A stretch of DNA of 64,000 bases from Burkholderia sp. Ax-1724. GTDB lineage: Bacteria; Pseudomonadota; Gammaproteobacteria; Burkholderiales; Burkholderiaceae. The stretch lies in contig NZ_VWWL01000014.1 of assembly GCF_011752995.1 (NCBI RefSeq), positions 1 to 64,000 on the forward strand. The letters are read 5' to 3'. Below the pieces are notes generated by a model, which saw only the letters and a program-made list of their open reading frames with translations, was not told the DNA's origin and searched no databases. Shown piece after piece: positions 25,621-34,743 of the stretch (its first letter is position 1; each line of letters starts with the position of its first letter). A program made the translations under genes and the position numbers.

Positions 25621-27032
25621 GAGCGGATTTCCTGCAAGGGCGGCAGCGGGGCATCGGTGGTTGGCAACGGCACGCGCGCGGTGACGACGGTGTGGCCCGC
25701 CTGCGAGGCGAGCGCGAGTTTGCCGCCAAGCGCTTCGAGCCGTTCGCGCATGTTGCGCAGACCGACGCCCGCGCGCCGGCCGACGAACGCATCGGTGACG
25801 TCGAAGCCGCGGCCATTGTCGGCGATCGTCAGCGTGACCGCGTCGTGCGCGATGTCGAGCGCAAGCGATGCACTCGACGCCTGCGCATGACGGACGATGT
25901 TGGTCAGCGCTTCCTGGGCGATGCGAAAGAGCGCGGTGTTGACCGCATCGGGCAAGGTGGCCGCGTGCGTGTGCGCGATCTGCGTGAAGCCGATCTCGAT
26001 GCCCGACTGTTCGCTCAGTTCGCGCGTGAGCTGTTCGAGCGCGGCGGCGACGCCGAGGTCGTCGAGCATCGACGGCCGCAGCGCATGAGAAATGCGCCGG
26101 ACTTCGCGCAGCGTATCGCCGAGCCGGGTAAGACCGGTGGACAGCGCGGCTTCGGCGGCGGGCACGCGCGCGTCGCCGCGTTCGAGGCGCGCGAGCGCCG
26201 ATTCGAGCAGCAGCTTCACGGAGACCATCATCTGGCTGATGCCGTCGTGCAATTCGCGCGACAGCCGCGCGCGTTCGTTTTCCTGCGATTCGACCACCTG
26301 GCGCGCGAGCCGCTTCAGTTTCGCGTCGGCGCTGCGATATTCGCTGACGTTGAGCACGAGCGCGCACAGCGCGATCACCGCGAGCCCGGCCACCGCGATC
26401 GCGTCGATCCACTTCATCGTGCGATCGATATTGGCGGCCGCCTCGGCGTCGATATGCGCGAGCGTCGAGTCGACGTCGTCGAGATAGATGCCGGTGCCGA
26501 TCATCCAGCCCCAGCGTTCGAGCGGCACCACGTAGCCGAGTTTCGACTCGATCTTGCCGGTCGACGGGCGATGCCATAGATAGCGCACGTAACCGCCGCC
26601 GCGCGTGGCCGCGGCGAGCAGTTGCTGGATCGTCGGCGCGCCCTGGCTGTCGCGCAGCGACCAGAGATCGCGGCCGACCAGATCGGGCTCGCGCGGATGC
26701 ATCAGCGAGCGGCCATGCATGTCGTAGACGAAGAAGTAGCCGTCCTCGCCGAAATCCATCTTCTTGAGCACGGCGAGCGCGCGCATGCGCAGCAGCGCGT
26801 CGTCGCGCGCATTGTCGCGGCCGGCCTCGTAGAGCGGCTCGATCGCGGTGGTCGCGAGTTCGACGTAGTGCCTGAGTTCGATCTCCTTGCTCGCGAGGTA
26901 AGCGGCCTGGGTCGTCGCGTGCTGCCGCTCGGCGAGTGCCGTGGCTTCGCGGCGCACCCCCGTTTCGATGCTGGCGATCGCCGCCAGGAACGGCACGATC
27001 GCGAGCAGCACAATCTTTGCTTTGAGTTTCAT
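25617..27032 (-). CDS. Cache-domain sensor histidine kinase, NarX-like, MctS-like
   Basis: A 471-residue membrane kinase. Helix 1 (about 6-26) and helix 2 (about 208-230) flank an extracytoplasmic single-Cache domain with LKKMDFGEDGYFFVYDMHG and LGYVVPLERWGWMIGTGIYL, typical of small-molecule sensors for organic acids. The cytosolic part is a HisKA_3/HATPase kinase with phospho-acceptor His262 in RLSRELHDGISQ, the N-box NIVRHAQ, DNGRGFD, and GVGLRNMRERLEALGG. The gene overlaps the response regulator gene and is divergent from the symporter genes. Pyruvate or lactate-like ligands are likely, by analogy with other Cache kinases beside MctP-like transporters. Confidence 0.94.
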   Translation of the reverse strand: MKLKAKIVLLAIVPFLAAIASIETGVRREATALAERQHATTQAAYLASKEIELRHYVELATTAIEPLYEAGRDNARDDALLRMRALAVLKKMDFGEDGYFFVYDMHGRSLMHPREPDLVGRDLWSLRDSQGAPTIQQLLAAATRGGGYVRYLWHRPSTGKIESKLGYVVPLERWGWMIGTGIYLDDVDSTLAHIDAEAAANIDRTMKWIDAIAVAGLAVIALCALVLNVSEYRSADAKLKRLARQVVESQENERARLSRELHDGISQMMVSVKLLLESALARLERGDARVPAAEAALSTGLTRLGDTLREVRRISHALRPSMLDDLGVAAALEQLTRELSEQSGIEIGFTQIAHTHAATLPDAVNTALFRIAQEALTNIVRHAQASSASLALDIAHDAVTLTIADNGRGFDVTDAFVGRRAGVGLRNMRERLEALGGKLALASQAGHTVVTARVPLPTTDAPLPPLQEIRS

Positions 27033-27374
27033 CGTTGAAAAACGGCCGGCAGTCTACGTAGTATTACGTAGACTGCTTACGTAGTTGCGCGCTTGTAAGG
27101 ACGCCCGTGAAGGCGAATACTACATCCCCGCGGCGCGCCGTGCCGCGTGGGGGGCCCTGCGCGCCGTTCGCGGAGCGGTTTCGGCACTTGCGGCGCAAGC
27201 GCTCGCGCGAGCCGCGGCGTTCGGGCCGTTTCTTAGGGAATTCCCGGAATTCCATGAAATTCCCCGAACGGCGCGCCCGCTGCCTGTTTTTCCGCCTGAC
27301 CTCAGGCAACCGGACACCTGCACGCCAGGCCATAAGCGATGACGCGCGGTGTCGACAAGACCCAGGAGACATAC
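27033..27374. other. divergent promoter region, kinase / symporter, 342 bp
   Basis: This gap should carry promoters for both directions. It contains the TACGTAG array at 27051-27086, a close pair of GGAATTCC words around 27237-27252, and a further AAATTCCCC shortly after. No gene is seen; the open frames here are GC-skew artefacts. Confidence 0.55.
27051..27086. promoter_or_regulatory. TACGTAG operator array upstream of the sensor kinase gene
   Basis: Two perfect 10-bp inverted arms, AGTCTACGTA (27051-27060) and TACGTAGACT (27065-27074), flank GTAT; a third half-site TTACGTAGTT follows at 27077-27086. TACGTA occurs at 27055, 27065 and 27078. It begins 19 bp upstream of the kinase ATG, a typical position for an autoregulatory site. 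Confidence 0.6.
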
Positions 27375-27572
27375 GTGGAGACCACCACTTCCGCCGGCCG
27401 TTCATGGCGCTGGCTCATTCTGCTGATTCCTTATATCGCGCTGCTGTGGCTGCCGTTCTATAACGACGCGCATCCCTCGTTCGCGGGCTTTCCGTTTTTC
27501 TACTGGTATCAGTTTCTGTGGGTGCCGTTGACCTCGCTGCTGGTCTACATCGTGTATCGAGGTATCAAATGA
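27375..27572 (+). CDS. DUF3311 small membrane protein, symporter partner
   Basis: A 65-residue protein with two membrane helices (WRWLILLIPYIALLWLPFY and FLWVPLTSLLVYIVYRG). This is the DUF3311 family, which is regularly encoded directly before MctP-like sodium:solute symporters and probably acts as a small subunit. I chose the GTG at 27375 because AGGAG lies at 27364-27368 with a 6-base spacer. An in-frame ATG 12 codons upstream has no ribosome site. Its stop overlaps the symporter ATG (ATGA), which indicates coupled translation. Confidence 0.85.
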   Translation: METTTSAGRSWRWLILLIPYIALLWLPFYNDAHPSFAGFPFFYWYQFLWVPLTSLLVYIVYRGIK

Positions 27573-29053
27573 GCGACCTGAATCCAGTGAACCCCGTCTC
27601 GATGTCGGTATTCATCGCGTTCTTCGTGCTCGTGACCGTGATCGGCTTTTTTGCCGCGCGCTGGAAGCGGGGCGATCTCACGCAATTGCACGAGTGGGGC
27701 CTCGGCGGCCGCCAGTTCGGCACGATCATTTCGTGGTTCCTCGTCGGCGGCGATTTCTATACTGCCTATACCGTGATCGCGGTGCCCGCGCTCGTTTATT
27801 CGGTCGGCGCGTATGGCTTCTTCGCGTTGCCGTACACGATCATCGTCTATCCGTTCGTATTCGCGGTGATGCCAAAGCTGTGGAAAGTCGCGCACGACAA
27901 AAACCACATCACGGCGGCCGACTACGTGCACGGCGAGTACGGCGGCAAGTGGTTTCCGGCCGCGGTCGCGCTGACCGGCATCGTCGCGACGATGCCGTAT
28001 ATCGCGCTGCAACTGGTCGGCATGCAGGTCGTCATCAAGGGGCTCGGCGTGAGCGGTGAAATGCCGCTGATCGTCGCGTTCGTGATTCTCGCGCTCTACA
28101 CCTATGCGAGCGGTTTGCGCGCGCCGGCGATGATCGCGTTCGTCAAGGACATCATGATCTATATCGTCGTGATCGCGGCGGTATGGCTGATTCCGGTGAA
28201 GCTCGGCGGCTACGGACACGTGTTCGCGGTGGCCGACGCGCACTTCCAGGCGAAGGGCGGCGCGACCGGCATTCTGCTGAAGCCGTCGCAGTACACCGCA
28301 TTCGCCTCGCTCGCGCTCGGCTCGGCGCTCGCCGCGTTCATGTATCCGCATACGATGACGGCGGTGTTGTCGTCGGCGTCGGCCAAGACCGTGCGCAAGA
28401 ACGCGATCTTCCTGCCGGCGTACACGCTGCTGCTCGGCCTGATCGCGCTGCTCGGCTATATGGCGATCGCGGCCGGCGTGAACGTGAAGTCGGCCAGCGA
28501 CGTCGTGCCCGCGCTGTTCGGCACGCTGTTCCCGGCGTGGTTCATCGGCTTCGCGGCGGCTGCGATTGCGATCAGCGCGCTGGTGCCGGCGGCGATCATG
28601 TCGATCGGCGCGGCGAATCTGTTCACGCGCAATCTGTGGCGTCCGCTGGTTGCGCCGAATCTTTCGCCGCAAGCCGAGGCCGCCAACGCGAAGATCGTCT
28701 CGCTGGTCGTGAAGTTCGGCGCGCTGCTGTTCATCGTGTTTCTGCCGACGCAGTACGCGATCGATCTGCAACTGCTCGGCGGCGTGTGGATTCTGCAGAT
28801 TTTCCCGGCCGTCGTGTTCTCGCTGTACACGCGCCGCCTCAATACGCCGGGCCTGTTCATTGGCTGGCTCGTCGGTATCGCGCTCGGCACGGGCCTCGCG
28901 ATTTCGCAGGGGCTCAAGCCGGTGTACGGGCTGCATGTCGGCCATGAGGACTATCCGCTTTATATCGGCATGATCGCGCTGGCGGCGAACATTGTCGTGA
29001 GCTTTGCGGTGTCGGCGCTGTCGCCGCGCAGGGCAGCAGTGACGACGGCCTGA
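27569..29053 (+). CDS. mctP: sodium:solute symporter, MctP-like monocarboxylate permease
   Basis: A 494-residue SSS-family transporter with about 13 helices. Family marks include LTQLHEWGLGGRQFGTIISW, DFYTAYTVIAVPALVYSVGA, FALPYTIIVYPFVFAVMPKL and the central GSALAAFMYPHTMTAVLSSA. This branch takes up lactate, pyruvate, acetate and similar short monocarboxylates in Rhizobium and relatives. It overlaps the DUF3311 gene and is followed by a strong terminator. Control by the divergent Cache kinase and NarL-type regulator is likely from the layout. The exact substrate is not determined by sequence. Confidence 0.9.
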   Translation: MSDLNPVNPVSMSVFIAFFVLVTVIGFFAARWKRGDLTQLHEWGLGGRQFGTIISWFLVGGDFYTAYTVIAVPALVYSVGAYGFFALPYTIIVYPFVFAVMPKLWKVAHDKNHITAADYVHGEYGGKWFPAAVALTGIVATMPYIALQLVGMQVVIKGLGVSGEMPLIVAFVILALYTYASGLRAPAMIAFVKDIMIYIVVIAAVWLIPVKLGGYGHVFAVADAHFQAKGGATGILLKPSQYTAFASLALGSALAAFMYPHTMTAVLSSASAKTVRKNAIFLPAYTLLLGLIALLGYMAIAAGVNVKSASDVVPALFGTLFPAWFIGFAAAAIAISALVPAAIMSIGAANLFTRNLWRPLVAPNLSPQAEAANAKIVSLVVKFGALLFIVFLPTQYAIDLQLLGGVWILQIFPAVVFSLYTRRLNTPGLFIGWLVGIALGTGLAISQGLKPVYGLHVGHEDYPLYIGMIALAANIVVSFAVSALSPRRAAVTTA

Positions 29054-29076
29054 TCGGCGTCTCGTTGACTGGTTTG

Positions 29077-29115
29077 AAAAAACGCCTTGGCGCGAATAGC
29101 GCCAAGGCGTTTTTT
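29077..29115. terminator. strong bidirectional-type terminator after mctP
   Basis: A perfect 17-bp stem has arms at 29077-29093 and 29099-29115 (core ACGCCTTGGCGC) with loop GAATA. A-run and T-run ends let it work on both strands, and it lies between the convergent mctP and DadA-like genes. Confidence 0.93.
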
Positions 29116-29245
29116 ATTGCGTCGGTTCCGCGCCGTTCTGTTTCGTTTTGGTCCGCGCCGTTCCGTTCAGGCAGCGGCCTGGCAAGGTGGCAATGCCAAC
29201 GCGGCGGAGCGGCCGACGAATCAGCCGTGCAGCACGCCCACTCCG

Positions 29246-30478
29246 CTAGAACCGCTCGACGCGAAACGGCCACGGGTCCACGAGCGTTTCCTCGCCGCTC
29301 ATCATCTCGGCGAGCAGCCGGCCCGTCACCGGCCCGAGCGTCAGGCCGTGATGCGCGTGGCCGAATGCAAACCACAGGCCCTGATGCTTCTTCGCCGCAC
29401 CGATGATCGGCATCATGTCCGGCGTGCAGGGGCGGCGCCCCATCCACGGCTCGGCGTCGAGACGCTCGCCGAGCGGGAACAGCGTGCGCGCGATCGGCTC
29501 GACCGCGTCGAGTTGCGCCGGTGTTTTGTCCGCGTCGCGCCGCGCGATTTCCGCGCCGGTGGTCAGGCGGATGCCGCGCGCCATCGGCGCAAGCACGTAG
29601 CCGTTTTCGGCGTCGAGCACCGGATGATTGAGCCGCGCCGTCTGACGCGGCGCATAGTGCATGTGATAGCCGCGCTTGACCGCGAGCGGCAGCCGATACC
29701 CGAGCCGCGTACTGATGCGATCCGACCACGGCCCGAGCGCGACGACGACCGACTCGGCCTCGAGCGTCCCTTCCTGCGTGTCGACTTGCCAGCCTTCGCG
29801 CAGCGTGTCGGCGTCGCCGATAAAAAACCGCCCGCCGAGCGCTTCGAAATAGCGTGCATATGCGGTGACGAGTGCGTTCGGATCGCTGACCGTGTCGGAG
29901 TCCGGATAACGCAGGCCGCCTTGCAGACGCTTGTCGAGGTCGGGTTCCAGCTGCCGCAGACGCGGTGCGTCGAGCGTTTCAAACGCGACGCCGTATTCGC
30001 GATGCCAGCGCTCGGCGATCCGTATTTCGGCATCCCTGGCAATACCGCTGCGAAACACCTTGATCCAGCCGGTCGGGCGCAGCAGCGCGCTGGCTCCCGC
30101 GGCGGCGGCCAGCGCGTGATGTTCGCTGATGCAATGCTCGATCAGCGTCGCGTACGACTTCGCGATGGCCGCGTGCTTCAGCGGATGCGAGTTGCGCCAG
30201 TAGCGCCACAGAAACGGCGCGGTTTCGAGCATGGCGTTGGCGTGATAGCGCACCTCGGGCGACTGGTTGCGCGCATAGCGCAGCAGCGTGCCGAGCCTGC
30301 GCGGCAGCGCGTACGGATAGACGCCTTCGCGCTGGATCAGCCCCGCGTTGCCGAACGAGGTCTCGTTGCCGGGCTGCTTGCGGTCGAGCAGCGCGACCGC
30401 GCGTCCGCGTTTCTGAAGATGCACGGCGACGCACACACCGACAATGCCGGCGCCGAGCACCACGGTATCGAATTTCAT
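29246..30478 (-). CDS. DadA-like FAD-dependent amino-acid oxidoreductase
   Basis: A 410-residue flavoprotein of the DAO / D-amino-acid dehydrogenase small-subunit family. The N-terminus has the dinucleotide-binding motif VVLGAGIVGVCVAVHLQKRG followed by the FAD loop ETSFGNAGLI. The C-terminal FAD closure is GRRPCTPDMMPIIGAAKKHQ and FAFGHAHHGLTLGPVTGRLL. DadA-type enzymes oxidise D-amino acids and pass electrons to the respiratory chain. The substrate here could be a D-amino acid or hydroxyproline-like compound. The ATG at 30478 starts exactly at the Rossmann motif; a start 9 codons upstream is possible. It stands alone and converges on mctP. Confidence 0.9.
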   Translation of the reverse strand: MKFDTVVLGAGIVGVCVAVHLQKRGRAVALLDRKQPGNETSFGNAGLIQREGVYPYALPRRLGTLLRYARNQSPEVRYHANAMLETAPFLWRYWRNSHPLKHAAIAKSYATLIEHCISEHHALAAAAGASALLRPTGWIKVFRSGIARDAEIRIAERWHREYGVAFETLDAPRLRQLEPDLDKRLQGGLRYPDSDTVSDPNALVTAYARYFEALGGRFFIGDADTLREGWQVDTQEGTLEAESVVVALGPWSDRISTRLGYRLPLAVKRGYHMHYAPRQTARLNHPVLDAENGYVLAPMARGIRLTTGAEIARRDADKTPAQLDAVEPIARTLFPLGERLDAEPWMGRRPCTPDMMPIIGAAKKHQGLWFAFGHAHHGLTLGPVTGRLLAEMMSGEETLVDPWPFRVERF

Positions 30479-30809
30479 GCGGCTGCGCGTCTCGTCCAGG
30501 GTCACTGCGGGTCACAGCCGGGTTACGGCTCTCGACGCTCGGAACAGGGCGGCAGCCTGGAAAGGCAGGGGACGGCGAGGATGCGGCGAAGGGAGCGTGC
30601 TTTTATCTTATACGCTGATCGGCCCGCTGATCTATTGGCGAAAAACCGTGGTTGGGAAAGCCCCAGGGCCGCGCAAAAGTCGCGCTACGGGTGCGGTTTG
30701 CGCCATCGGAACGCATGTTTGAAATGTCTCGCGGACGGGGGCGATCGGGGAAGAGATCGGCCTCGCGCCCGTCAGCGTGTAAACTGCTGAGTTTTTTGCT
30801 TCCAGTGGT
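30479..30809. other. intergenic region before the DUF3348 operon, 331 bp
   Basis: This divergent gap should hold promoters for the DadA-like gene and for the four-gene DUF3348 operon. GCTGATC occurs twice, 12 bp apart, near 30616-30634, just after an AT-rich TTTTATCTTATAC stretch that could contain a -10 box. No gene is seen. Confidence 0.45.
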
Positions 30810-31853
30810 ATGTTGCAAGCCCCCCAGCGCACCGCTCTGAGCGGGCCCGCGCTCGTTCGCCTACTGACCCGTTTCGCGGAGGTCGATGCCGTCGAATCGC
30901 GGCAATCGCTGTCGGATCAACTGAGCCAGTGGCTCGGCTGGACCGATGCGATCGCGTTGTCGTCGGCGTTGAACGGCGCGCCGCCGACCGTCGCCGCCGG
31001 CGCACGCGGCTTCGGCCGCGCCGACGAGGACGAATGCGCACGCGTGCGCGGCTCGCTCGCGAGCGCCATCGCCGGCGACAGCGTGCTTGCGCCAGCGCGG
31101 CGGCACGCACCGGCGCGGGCGTCGGCACCGGCTCACGGATCGGCGCATGGTTCGACGCGGATGTCGGCACAGATGTCGGCACAGCTACCGGCGCAACGCG
31201 GCGGCGCCGACCCGCAAGCCGACTACGCGGTGTTTCGTCAGCGCTATCTCGCGCTCCAGCAGTCGATGGAGACGGCGATCGGCGCGTTGCGCAGCCGTCT
31301 GCGCGCGCTGCTCGCCGCGCGCACGCCGGCGTTCGCGCGCCTCGCGGTCGTGGATGCGGTGATGGAGCGCGCGCTGAGCGAGCGCGAGCGGACCGTGCTG
31401 GCGGCGGTGCCGGGATTGCTCGGCGGGCACTTCGCGCGTTTGCGCGAGGCCGCGCTTCAGCGGCAGGCCGAGGCTGAAGCAGCCGAAGCTGAAACCGCAG
31501 CCGCAGCGGATGCCGCGCGGCAAAAGCTGGCCGCAGCCGATACCGCAGCCGAAGCCGAAGGCGATGCCAGCGCCGCACCGCAGAGCCCGGCACAGACGCA
31601 AGCCGGAGTCGATCCCACGCCGGCCAAAGCGCTTGCGGATGCCGCGCGCGACATCACTACTGCCGAGGCAAAAGCCGTGACCGCGGCCACGGATCCCACT
31701 GGGCTCTCCGCGACCGCCGGCCACCGCGCGCCGGTCACGCAGGACGCGTGGCTGGACGTATTCCGCAAGGACATGCAGAGCGTCTTGCTTGCCGAACTGG
31801 ATGTCCGTTTTCAACCGGTCGAAGGGCTGCTCGCGGCCCTTCGCGCCTGCTAA
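30810..31853 (+). CDS. DUF3348 protein, first gene of a MotAB/ZorAB-like operon
   Basis: A 347-residue protein matching the DUF3348 family, a group I know only from Burkholderia and relatives. The N-terminal region (ALSGPALVRLLTRFAEVDAV) and the middle (ADYAVFRQRYLALQQSMETA, then LRSRLRALLAARTPAFARLA) look helical; the last part ends QDAWLDVFRKDMQSVLLAEL. Two low-complexity stretches separate them, one Ala/Ser/His-rich near residue 100 and a long Ala/Glu coiled-coil-like one at about 220-310. No membrane helix or signal peptide, so it is probably a cytosolic partner of the downstream membrane complex. The gap to the next gene is 10 bp. The start has only a weak ribosome site. Confidence 0.85.
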   Translation: MLQAPQRTALSGPALVRLLTRFAEVDAVESRQSLSDQLSQWLGWTDAIALSSALNGAPPTVAAGARGFGRADEDECARVRGSLASAIAGDSVLAPARRHAPARASAPAHGSAHGSTRMSAQMSAQLPAQRGGADPQADYAVFRQRYLALQQSMETAIGALRSRLRALLAARTPAFARLAVVDAVMERALSERERTVLAAVPGLLGGHFARLREAALQRQAEAEAAEAETAAAADAARQKLAAADTAAEAEGDASAAPQSPAQTQAGVDPTPAKALADAARDITTAEAKAVTAATDPTGLSATAGHRAPVTQDAWLDVFRKDMQSVLLAELDVRFQPVEGLLAALRAC

Positions 31854-31863
31854 CTGGGACCCC

Positions 31864-34743
31864 ATGTCCAGATATCGTATCGATCTCGTCGTGTTTCTCG
31901 CGGGTCTCGCCGCTGTGTGCTGGATCGCAGCCGGCTATGCCGTCACCAACCCGCTCGCGTTCGCCGTCACGCTGCTGATCGGCATGTTCTACGTGCTGGG
32001 CGCGCTCGAATTGCGCCGCTATAGCCAGGCCACCGGCACGTTGACGCGCGCGGTCTCCGCACTGTCCGGTCCGCCGCCGGGGCTGTCGGCGTTTCTCGAC
32101 ACGCTGCATCCGGGGTTGCGCAATGCCGTGCGTCTGCGTGTCGAGGGCGAGCGCGTGGCGCTGCCGGGCCCCGCGTTGGCTCCTTATCTGGTCGGCCTGC
32201 TGGTTCTGCTCGGCATGCTCGGCACGCTGCTCGGCATGGTGATGACGCTGCGCGGCACCGGCCTCGCGCTCGAAAGCGCCAGCGATCTGCAGGCGATCCG
32301 CGCCTCGCTGGCGGCGCCGGTCAAGGGGCTCGGCTTCGCGTTCGGCACCTCGATCGCGGGTGTTTCGACGTCCGCGATGCTTGGGCTCCTGTCGGCGCTG
32401 TGCCGCCGCGAACGGCTCGATGCCGCGCAACAGCTCGACCTGAAGATCGCGACGACGCTGCGCGTCTATTCGCGCCGCCATCAGCGCGAGGAAAGCTTCC
32501 GGCTGCTGCAGCGCCAGTCCGACGCGATGCCGCAACTGGTCGAACGTTTGCAGACGATGATGAGCGCGATCGAGCAGCAGAGCGTCGCGTCGAACGAACG
32601 GCAGATCGCGGGCCTCGACGCGTTTTACGGCCGCACCGAGGCCGCGTACCAGCGCCTCGCCGGCGTCATCGAACAGTCGCTGAAGGACAGCGTGGCCGGC
32701 AGCGCGCGTGCGGCCGGCGAGGCGTTGCAGCCGGTCGTCGCCGCGACGATGGCCGGTCTCGCGCGCGAGACCACGGCGTTGCACGACTCCGTGACGCAGG
32801 CGGTGCACAGGCAGCTCGACGGCATGTCGGACGGCTTCGCGGCGACCAGCGCGAACGTCGCGCGGATCTGGAACGACGCGCTCGCCGGACACCGCGAGGC
32901 GAGCGAGGCGCTCGCCGGACAGCAGCGCGCGTCGCTCGCGCGTGTCGCCGAAACCTTCGAGCAACGCTCGGCGGCCTTGCTCGACGGCGTGTCCGCGCGG
33001 CTCGAAGCGAGCGCGAGCGGCATGTCGCAGGCGTGGGATGCGGCGCTCTCGCGTCAGCACAGTGCGGGCGAACAGCTTGCGGCGAACAACGAGCAGGCGC
33101 TGGCGCAGGCCGCGGCGACGTTCGAGCGGCATGGCGCGTCGTTGCTGCAAGCGGTCGGCCAGTCGCATGCGGACTTGCAGACGCAACTCGCGGCATGCGA
33201 CGAACAGCGCCTGAGCGCGTGGACCGAGTCGCTTGGGGCGATGAACGCGAAGCTGGGTGAGCAATGGCAGCAGACCGGTGAGCAAACCGCGAGCCGTCAG
33301 CGGGAGATTTGCGAAACGCTGGCGCGAACCGCGCGCGATATTTCGGCGCAAACACAGACTCATGCACGGGAGACAATCGGCGAAATCGACCGCCTCGTAC
33401 AGGCAGCAGCCGAAGCACCGAAGGCCGCGCTGGCGATGCAAACCGAACTGGCCGCGCGCGATGAGCAGCGTTTGACTACGTGGACTGAAACGCTTGGCGC
33501 GATGGCTGCGAATCTGAGCGAGCAATGGCAGCAGACCGGTGAGCAAACCGCGAGCCGTCAGCAGGAAATCTGCGAAACGCTGGCACAGACCGCGCGTGAT
33601 ATTTCGGTGCAAGCGCAAGCGCATGCAACGGAAACGATTGGCGAAATCGACCGCCTTGTACAGGCAGCGGCCGAAGCCCCGAAGGCCGCACTGGCGATGC
33701 AAACCGAACTGGCCGCACGCGACGAACAACGTCTGACCACGTGGACCGCAACGCTCGGCGCGATGGCTACAAAGCTGAGCGAGCAATGGCAGCAGACCGG
33801 CGCGCAAACCGCAAACCGTCAGCAGGAGATTTGCGAAACGCTGGCTCAAACCGCGCGTGATATTTCGGCGCAAACACAGACTCACGCACGCGAAACAATC
33901 GGCGAAATCGACCGCCTCGTACAGGCAGCGGCCGAAGCACCGAAGGCCGCGCTGGCGATGCAAACCGAACTGGCCGCACGCGACGAACAACGCCTGACCA
34001 CATGGACCGAAACGCTCGGCGCAATGGCTGCGAATCTGAGCGAACAATGGCAGCAGACCGGCGCGCAAACCGCAAGCCGTCAGCAGGAAATCTGCGAAAC
34101 GCTCGCTCAAACCGCACGCGACATCTCGGCGCAAACACAGACCCACGCACGCGAAACGATCGCCGAAATCGAACGGCTCGTGCAGGCGGCATCGGAAGCG
34201 CCGAAGGCCGCCGCCGAGGTCGTCGCCGAACTGCGCCAGAAGCTCTCCGACAGCATGGTCCGCGATACCGCGATGCTGCAGGAACGCAGCCGTCTGCTCG
34301 AAACGCTGGAGACGCTGCTCGATGCGGTCAACCACGCGTCCACTGAACAGCGCACGGCCGTCGATGCGCTCGTTTCCACCTCGGCGGATTTGCTGGAGCG
34401 CGTCGGCAGCCGTTTCACCGATCACCTCGAACACGAGACCGGCAAGCTCGGCGCGGTCGCCGCGCAAGTCACCGGCAGCGCGGTCGAAGTGGCGAGCCTT
34501 GGCGAAGCATTCGGCGCGGCCGTGCAGGTCTTCGGTGAATCGAACGACAAGCTCGTCGCGCATCTCGAACGCATCGAAGCGGCGCTCGGCAGATCGCTCA
34601 CGCGCAGCGACGAGCAACTGGCCTATTACGTCGCCCAGGCGCGTGAAGTAGTCGACCTGAGCGTGATGTCGCAGAAGCAGATCGTCGAGGATCTGCAACG
34701 GCTTGCCGTGCAGCGCGCAACCGCCGGAGCCGACGCGGTATGA
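31864..34743 (+). CDS. DUF802 protein: MotA/TolQ-like membrane base with a long repetitive coiled-coil tail
   Basis: A 959-residue protein. Residues 1-190 hold four hydrophobic helices in two pairs: about 7-27 and 31-49, then 106-129 (LVGLLVLLGMLGTLLGMVMT) and 155-180 (GLGFAFGTSIAGVSTSAMLG). The third/fourth helix sequences resemble MotA, ExbB/TolQ and ZorA stator subunits. Residues 190-959 are a very long Ala/Gln/Glu-rich cytosolic tail, strongly coiled-coil. Four 87-residue repeats at 439-786 (each with WQQTG.QTA.RQ.EICETLA) correspond to the DUF802 repeat family. Its stop overlaps the start of an OmpA-type gene (ATGA), the usual order of stator pairs. Function is unknown; a proton-driven membrane motor or signal transducer is my inference. 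Confidence 0.88.
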   Translation: MSRYRIDLVVFLAGLAAVCWIAAGYAVTNPLAFAVTLLIGMFYVLGALELRRYSQATGTLTRAVSALSGPPPGLSAFLDTLHPGLRNAVRLRVEGERVALPGPALAPYLVGLLVLLGMLGTLLGMVMTLRGTGLALESASDLQAIRASLAAPVKGLGFAFGTSIAGVSTSAMLGLLSALCRRERLDAAQQLDLKIATTLRVYSRRHQREESFRLLQRQSDAMPQLVERLQTMMSAIEQQSVASNERQIAGLDAFYGRTEAAYQRLAGVIEQSLKDSVAGSARAAGEALQPVVAATMAGLARETTALHDSVTQAVHRQLDGMSDGFAATSANVARIWNDALAGHREASEALAGQQRASLARVAETFEQRSAALLDGVSARLEASASGMSQAWDAALSRQHSAGEQLAANNEQALAQAAATFERHGASLLQAVGQSHADLQTQLAACDEQRLSAWTESLGAMNAKLGEQWQQTGEQTASRQREICETLARTARDISAQTQTHARETIGEIDRLVQAAAEAPKAALAMQTELAARDEQRLTTWTETLGAMAANLSEQWQQTGEQTASRQQEICETLAQTARDISVQAQAHATETIGEIDRLVQAAAEAPKAALAMQTELAARDEQRLTTWTATLGAMATKLSEQWQQTGAQTANRQQEICETLAQTARDISAQTQTHARETIGEIDRLVQAAAEAPKAALAMQTELAARDEQRLTTWTETLGAMAANLSEQWQQTGAQTASRQQEICETLAQTARDISAQTQTHARETIAEIERLVQAASEAPKAAAEVVAELRQKLSDSMVRDTAMLQERSRLLETLETLLDAVNHASTEQRTAVDALVSTSADLLERVGSRFTDHLEHETGKLGAVAAQVTGSAVEVASLGEAFGAAVQVFGESNDKLVAHLERIEAALGRSLTRSDEQLAYYVAQAREVVDLSVMSQKQIVEDLQRLAVQRATAGADAV
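33178..34221 (+). repeat. four 261-bp in-frame tandem repeats in the DUF802 gene
   Basis: Copies start at 33178, 33439, 33700 and 33961, each exactly 261 bp (87 residues). Copies 2-4 are nearly identical in protein (QTELAARDEQRLTTWT at each start); copy 1 is slightly diverged at its beginning and copy 4 at its end. The high DNA identity implies recent duplication or gene conversion. Confidence 0.93.
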
